Origin: Beverwykella pulmonaria
Taxonomy: Eukaryota; Ascomycota; Dothideomycetes; Pleosporales; Melanommataceae
Reading direction: 5' to 3'
Assembly: GCA_001599595.1 (NCBI GenBank)
Contig: BCHH01000002.1
Location: forward strand, 4,378,055 to 4,442,054
Length of the DNA: 64,000 nt
Below, piece after piece: positions 58,851-64,000 of the stretch; within the stretch, counting starts at the first letter, position 1; every line of letters starts with the position of its first letter. The position numbers and the translations under genes are program-made. Under the pieces are notes generated by a model. It did no database searches. It was not told the origin of the DNA and worked only from the letters and a program-made list of their open reading frames with translations.

Positions 58851-59682
58851 ACCTCAGACGAATCTTCACTGGTAAGCGTAACGCCCCTACGAAGATGTTA
58901 GCAAATGTACAGGTCGAAGGTAGGGGGTGGGTATCACGAACGTGCACTGGGATGAAAGAAAAAAGACTTCATGAGGGCGGGCAGCGGGCCTTTATAGGTT
59001 TTACTCTGTGGCTGCCTAGCCGCTCATGTGACCTTGCGCTATCTCAATAGAGACTAGTGGTCAACCCAGCAAGTTCGGCTAATTAAAGTTCAAAAGTCTA
59101 CCAAGCGTCCCTGACCAATTACTCCTACAAGAGGTCTCATGAGGACTTGATCAAATGGTCTGCTTGATACTCTTGATATCTGCAAACCTATTATTTGGAT
59201 CAATTGTTACCCGCTTGCACTTCTGCTGAGCAGATTCACGTAAACTACAGAACCCCACTTCCCAATCTTTGATGCTTAATAGAAATGCCCTGCGAAAGTG
59301 CTAACACACTACTAAGCTCTCACACAGGAAGCCTGCTGTAGATCTACGATAGTCAACTGTCTTGGTTATTCCACGGGCGCATTGGCGGGATTAGTTGGCC
59401 ATATGCCCTCAGCAAGTCTATAAAAAGGTCAAAAAGTAAACACGATCAAAATAGCCTCGCAAAGTCAGACTGTATCTGCGAAAGGTGATTCTGCGTGATT
59501 GTTTGGGGGATAGTAAATGTGGAGAACAATCTAAGAAAGTTCATTTATTAATTCACTACATAAGTTGTGCCTCAAGTAAGAGCCCTAGTCCCCCATCATA
59601 CCCGGTGCATGAGCATGTCCAGAAAGAAAGGGAAAAGCTGGTATAACCATACACAGGAAAAGACCCAACCGTAGTGCCATGA

Positions 59683-59712
59683 CATATCCATATCCATATC
59701 CATATCCATATC
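59683..59712. repeat. Hexamer microsatellite (CATATC)5
   Basis: Five perfect copies. On the reverse strand they yield a spurious Asp-Met peptide repeat. Confidence 0.95.
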
Positions 59713-59952
59713 AGTGAGCGTCTCGTTTCGGGCCCCAAAATCCCTAAGAAAGTAGTCATGTAAGTATGCTGTAAAACACACAATCTCAAAGCTTTCTGCC
59801 GCCCACTCGTCCCCTCATCATTCCATCTCCCTACTTTTTGTATCTCCGTCCCCATATCCCTTCCGCCGTCTGTGGCTGCCCCTGCCACTGTCCCTGCATC
59901 CCCTGCGCTTGCACCTCTCCCATTCTGAAGGGTGCGTCCACCATTTCATTCA

Positions 59953-61404
59953 TCAATATTCTCCAGCAAGTCTCTGCAATACCAACCCCATAAAGCCACC
60001 CCAGAACCCCTCACTCCCATCATCCCTCCCATACCTAATCACATTCCGCCAAAGCCTCAGCGCCCGAAAAATGCCACTTACAGTCCTTGTCTCGCAGAGG
60101 CTAAAGAGACCAGTCTCTGGTCCCAGGATATGCACCTCTTCGCTCTCTTCCAACGCCATGTACGCAAAGTAAACGCGCATCTCGTGTCCGACAATGGTGA
60201 AGCAGGGCTCCACCAGACCGCTCTTGTCTACCTGTCCCACATGCTGCGCGAGCTGCAACTTCTTTCGCAGGCTGGCTGCAATCCATATGCTAAGTTGGTA
60301 TTCGGCTTCTGTGTAATCGCCGGTGGAGGGCTTGACCTCGACGCAAGAGAAGAGGGCAGTCGTCCTCGTGAAGGCATCGGTCATATGGCTTACAACGTGA
60401 TTGTCCGCGATCCTCAGGCGGCTGTATAGACCTTCGAAACCGGGGGATGGCATGTGGGAGAAGGAGAGCGTGAAGTCAGCTTTGCGATCGAGGAGGCGGG
60501 GTTTTCCAGAGACGTCGGGTAGGGAGGAGAGGAATTCACTGGCGATGGCTTGGGACTGTCTGCTGGGAGATCAGCATGGGGTGCCGCTAATGAGACGGAG
60601 GGTTACATACACACTCTGAAGCCAGAATTTCTCTTCCCCTTCCAAGTCCATCGCGAGCTTCACCAGTGGCTGAATCACGTCCATGCACCACGCGTTCTCA
60701 TCGCGACCCCTTGACTTGCACACTCGCGCGTTCAGCCAAATCTCTTTCACCTTCCGCAGCAAATACTCTAGTCTGTCATGCTCCTCGCCGCCAATGTCGG
60801 GGTCCGAGAGGCTTTGTGCTGTGATTTCGTCCCAGGCATGACGCTCAATTCTTTGGTATCCAAAGTCTGGATCACCCTCTATTGGCTTTCGCAGCCAGCC
60901 GGGTATCCAGCCTCTATCCAGGCCGTCTTCCAGCCGTTCCATGGTATTCATTACTCTCCATGGCGGTGGTACCTTTAGGCCTGAGCTCGGTTCCGTAATC
61001 GTCGGAGGGGATGCGGAAGCCAGTGCAGCGATATTGTCGCGCGATGGGCTGTTCACTCGACGAGGGCTCTTAGTGCCGACTTGACTCCTAGGCGGACTGA
61101 AGGTATTCCTTTCACTGAGCACTAGTACGCTCATAGTCGAGGCCGCTCCGACAACCGATACGCTGTGGGTAGGCAGGACTCTGGTGTCGTTGTCGCATCT
61201 CGGACGCTTAGGGCTGGTCGGCATTGTGCAGATAGAGAGCCCAGAGGTTTTCCGCTTCAGCGACTGGTGGCTCTCAGGTGTTAACGGTGGGGAGAGAAAG
61301 TCCGTATGGGTTGGAGCCAGTATGGAGAGTTGCTGGATCCAACTTTCCACTTGTGCTGTCTTTGCAGCGGCAATTGAGGGTGACAATGGTGGTGTTATGG
61401 ACAT
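59953..61404 (-). CDS. PD-(D/E)XK nuclease-like fungal protein
   Basis: Exons 59953-60555 and 60613-61404 give 464 codons plus stop, ATG at 61404. The disordered N-terminal third (SPPLTPESHQSLKRK, SPKRPRCDND) carries basic nuclear-localisation-like patches. The conserved part has LEYLLRKVKEIWLNARVC, NAWCMDVIQPLVKLAM and FWLQS. After the intron, LLDRKADFTLSF and FSCVEVKP..TEAEYQLSIWIAA supply Asp and the E-x-K pair of a PD-(D/E)XK core. This is the PDDEXK-like family common in plant-associated and other filamentous ascomycetes. Its role is unknown; nuclease activity is an inference from the motif. The intron acceptor at 60556 gives the in-frame LQS-SQAIASEFL junction. Confidence 0.82.
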
Positions 61405-62139
61405 GATGATCGGTTTATTTGGTAGTTACCAACCTGGTAGGTCTGATGGAAGTCACGATTATGTATCTAGAAGTCACAGTTGCCTGCCGGGTAGGTCTGA
61501 TGCAAGACACTGTTACCTATGTTGTCATGGAAACAAAGGAGCAAAGGCTCACAATCGAGTAGGAGGAACCATTGGTAGCCTGGCTCGCAGCGCATGCAAG
61601 CGGCAACCAGCGGCTTTCTCTTCTAGCAGTTGATTACATTAGCCAACTACATGTGGCCGCATACCTTCACCTACGAAACAGTTCATTCATTCAAAAAAAG
61701 AATTAAGCATGATCTTCTCCTCTCCTAGAATCGCACTAGGGGCCTTTTGGTAGCATATAGATGTTATAGCCGAACGTGATAGACTAAGTAACGTACTTTA
61801 CCCTGTACCCAGAGAACCAACTGCTAGTCCTCCATTGATTATCTTCCAGCACCCTTCAGAGTTAGTACGATCTTCGTCAGTTCAAGATCTTCACACCACA
61901 CTAATACTCGCAAGATTTAAATATTATAATACAACAGAGACAGTAGAGAATAAACAGATTGGAAGGAGTTGGTTGATTACTAGCTAAAGAGTGACTGACA
62001 CGGCATACAAAGCCGTAATCGAAACCCGATCGATGCTCGAAAGAGCTTTCGGAAGAGGAGTTTTTGGAAGAGTTTCCCCCCAAATGTGCGTACATCGAGT
62101 ACTGAGAGTGTACGGGCGGATCGACAGAGACCGCGGTGG
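61405..62139. other. Intergenic stretch with a short direct repeat
   Basis: Near 61437 and 61490 the sequence GGTAGGTCTGATG..AAG occurs twice. No gene is supported; the reverse frame at 61901-62353 overlaps the DUF3669 relic and looks spurious. Confidence 0.5.
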
Positions 62140-62925
62140 GCGAACAATCGATCAAGGTTCTTCGAAGGGAACGACTCGCTAGGAAGACTGTTCCAGGTCC
62201 AGCGGATCCTTCCCCTTCCGAACCCATCGCGGGCTGCTTTGATACGGTTCTATTTCCTCCCGAAATATAGGCTCTCGCTCTTGACAACCCAGATAATAAG
62301 CCGTGTCTCGTCCGCCCGTACCTCGGCAAGAGACGCTCAGAACGAGATATCAAGAATCCGCAAACACCTCTCTAAAATTTCACCCACTACATGGACCAGC
62401 TAGAGGGACTTGGCCTTGATATCATTGATTTCGCCAATGAGATGGCAATAGGATTAGCCATCATTCACTGGAAAGCACAATTAGATGGAATGGATATGGA
62501 GTTTGTGATCGAAGCTCCACAATGGACGCGGACCTCCTTCCTGTCGTACCCTGATTCAAGGCTGTCAAGCCGTTCAGCATCCTAGCGGGCTTCAAGCGGC
62601 GGCAGACGCATCTCTGGATGCTCGACTTCGAAAAAGCGGAAAGGTTGGAGCTCCACAATTGGGAACTAGCCTGCTCGAGATTGGTCACTGCGATTACGGC
62701 GAATGATCCCTACTTCCCTAATCCATGGCTAGCAAGTGCATCGAAAGAGCGGTATGGAAACAATTCAAGAGATCATACGTGGCTGCTGCGACCGTGATCC
62801 TCAAACTCCAGCCACAATTTCCAAGTGAGGCGATGGAATGGCCTTGCGATTTCATAAAGGCCTGGAATAGAAGGGCGGCGGAGCTGCACAAGGATGAAGA
62901 GGGCGCATTCATTCAATTCGAATAG
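62140..62925 (+). pseudogene. DUF3669-type gene remnant
   Basis: Pieces of the DUF3669 pattern occur in order but in shifting frames: QRILPLPNPSRAALIRFYF, then DNPDNKPCLVRPYLGKRR, then a TAA, then NFTHYMDQLEGLGLDIID and FANEMAIGLAIIHWKAQLDG. Another shift gives HLWMLDFEKAERL and ANDPYFPNPWLASASKERYG. DUF3669 proteins are fungal, lineage-expanded and of unknown function; some carry zinc fingers. The frame changes have no splice sites that I can see to explain them, so I call it a relic. An intron-rich live gene is less likely. Confidence 0.6.
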
Positions 62926-62930
62926 ATCCG

Positions 62931-63327
62931 AAAGCTATCTTCTGTTGAGGAACATGTTCCTAAATTTACGAAAGTCTTAAATGCTCTAGCACTCTAACAA
63001 CTACGTAGGATTATGCAGACCATGTCCAATCCTTTTCCCTACCTCCTAGACTACAGTATGAGTATGTAGGGGGGTCTATTTTCTTTCCAGGAATATGTTC
63101 CTTAATGTTACTAAAGTGTTAGAACATGCTATAGCAACTACGTAGGGTTTTGCAGACTAAGCTCAATCCCTTGAAGAGATACACCCTGTTCACTGTGTAA
63201 TTCACACCAAAGAGACACCTGGAAAATCAACTGTATACTTCGCACTCAACTTGCACTTCCCCCCCAAAGGCAACAGGGATAATTGGTAGAAACATGAGGC
63301 GAGGTACAAGAAATCTGATGAGCAATT
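62931..63327. other. Intergenic stretch
   Basis: Two related segments around 62950-63010 and 63085-63150 (AACTACGTAGG.TT.TGCAGAC with a GGAA.ATGTTCCT motif before each) suggest a small duplicated piece. No gene is seen. Confidence 0.45.
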
Positions 63328-64000
63328 TTACAACTCTTTATGTTCCTGTTGAGCATATATTTCGTCGTCAATCTTAGCAAATGTCCCATGAGCCTCAAGT
63401 CTGTCAATGAAAGCCAAAGTACTTTCAATCGTATCGGAGATATCGCGTGCATACATGGCCGCTCCATATGGCACCACCAACTCGGGATCAATGGAATCGA
63501 AAACTTTAGCGTCGCTATTGCCAATAGCCTTCAGCGTAAGCATCTGGAGTTCAGTGATTGAGGTTGCAGGCGCTGAACCCGTGACAATGATGCCCCTGAA
63601 ATCTTCCCGGAGAGGGTGCATCCATCGACCACGCATGGCCCACTCGACGAATTCGTGCAAGAACGAATATATCTGTTGGGTGTATGCCTCGTCGCCAATA
63701 GTCTACGACCATAAGTCAAAAAGTCAGGTGATTGCTCATTTTTGGAGAACAACGCAGGACAGAGTTCGCAAAGAAATTGGCACCTACATCCCTGGTCGCT
63801 TTTCCACTTTCCTATCCGAACTCTTTCGACATTGCTTTACGATAGCTTGGGAAGAGTCCATTTTCGAAGTCCACTTCCACAAGGTTGATGTCTAGATACT
63901 CCGCCTGGAAGTCGAGCACAAGGACAAGAGTCAGAAGATCGGTGATGTGTGCACATTCTTCTGGAGTTCGACCAAGATTCTCACCACACTGCTCAAGCTC
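63328..64000 (-). CDS. Hsp70/actin-like ATPase-fold protein, 3' part (partial)
   Basis: The 3' exon (63328 to about 63704) reads TIGDEAYTQQIYSFLHEFVEW, FRGIIVTGSAPATSITELQ, VFDSIDPELVVPYGAAMYARD. This resembles the second ATPase lobe of divergent fungal Hsp70/actin-like proteins, with VTGSA in place of the adenosine-motif GG. An upstream piece (about 63830-64000) reads ITDLLTLVLVLDFQAEYLDI and continues off the window. The joint between them is unclear: all frames between about 63705 and 63830 hit stops, and I could not find a phase-compatible intron. It may be a decayed gene. Only the C-terminal half is inside the window. Confidence 0.5.

Larger units (their letters stand above)
56353..59952. 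other. Gene-poor stretch with decayed repeats
   Basis: About 3.6 kb without a supported gene. Frames such as 58393-58875 have no recognisable family. Two direct imperfect repeats (near 56971 and 58781) and a hexamer microsatellite are the only structures I can support. Confidence 0.5.

Noticed and set aside
58393..58875. 160-residue forward frame
   Set aside because: No domain, odd composition, and it overlaps one copy of the dispersed repeat. Chance frame is more likely.
61901..62353. 150-residue reverse frame
   Set aside because: It overlaps the DUF3669 remnant on the other strand and shows no recognisable domain.
1..64000. tRNA and rRNA genes
   Set aside because: I scanned for the tRNA B-box pattern and rRNA-like stretches and found nothing convincing. 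A covariance-model search would be decisive.

Overview
The window is nuclear DNA of a filamentous ascomycete (Pezizomycotina). Genes are split by short GT..AG introns of about 45-120 bp, and the gene set is typical of these fungi: a Zn2Cys6 regulator, a MARVEL protein, a Dicer-like 2 protein, a HET-domain NLR, an AA11-type LPMO and a DUF3669 relic. A Dothideomycete is my best guess from general flavour, but no marker proves the class. I rebuilt the exon structure of most genes by hand. Where exon lengths sum to a multiple of three with canonical splice sites, I regard the model as firm.

Region 1 (1-44.2 kb) is a mostly ordinary core block. In order: the 5' tip of xanthine dehydrogenase (-), a three-KH RNA-binding protein (-), a Gyp5-type TBC Rab-GAP (-), a small membrane protein (+), the meiotic ZMM protein Spo22/Zip4 (-), an ERT1/AcuK-family zinc-cluster regulator (-), the CENP-Q-like kinetochore protein (-), an HSPA12-like Hsp70 (-), a coiled-coil protein (+), a RING-CH membrane E3 ligase (-), proteasome alpha2 (+), Dicer-like 2 with doubtful junctions (+), a medium-chain oxidoreductase (-), a MARVEL-type membrane protein (+), CENP-S/MHF1 (-), Pga2 (+), and a very large secreted AA11-LPMO-like protein (+).

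Region 2 (44.2-56.4 kb) is an accessory island. It holds an 18-bp tandem repeat, an apparently intact P450, a truncated Tc1/mariner transposase, and a Crypton-type (tyrosine recombinase plus GCR1_C) element broken by seven in-frame stops, each explained by one C-to-T change. Next comes a 6.1-kb unit bounded by inverted repeats of more than 300 bp that encloses one gene: a HET - NB-ARC - TPR NLR whose 42-residue repeats are nearly identical and contain a 376-base assembly gap. The same terminal sequences, more diverged, recur in the same inverted arrangement at 33.27 and 35.48 kb around the oxidoreductase gene. This suggests a family of long-TIR units that enclose host-type genes. It is the most interesting signal in the window.

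Region 3 (56.4-64 kb) is gene-poor. It holds decayed repeats, a PD-(D/E)XK-like fungal protein, a broken DUF3669 gene, and the 3' part of an Hsp70/actin-like ATPase gene running off the right edge.

Functionally the core genes are unrelated housekeeping units. Two of them (CENP-Q-like and CENP-S) are centromere proteins and one (Spo22/Zip4) acts in meiotic crossover. The island joins allorecognition or immunity (NLR) with transposon decay, and the nearby Dicer-like 2 belongs to RNA-based genome defence.
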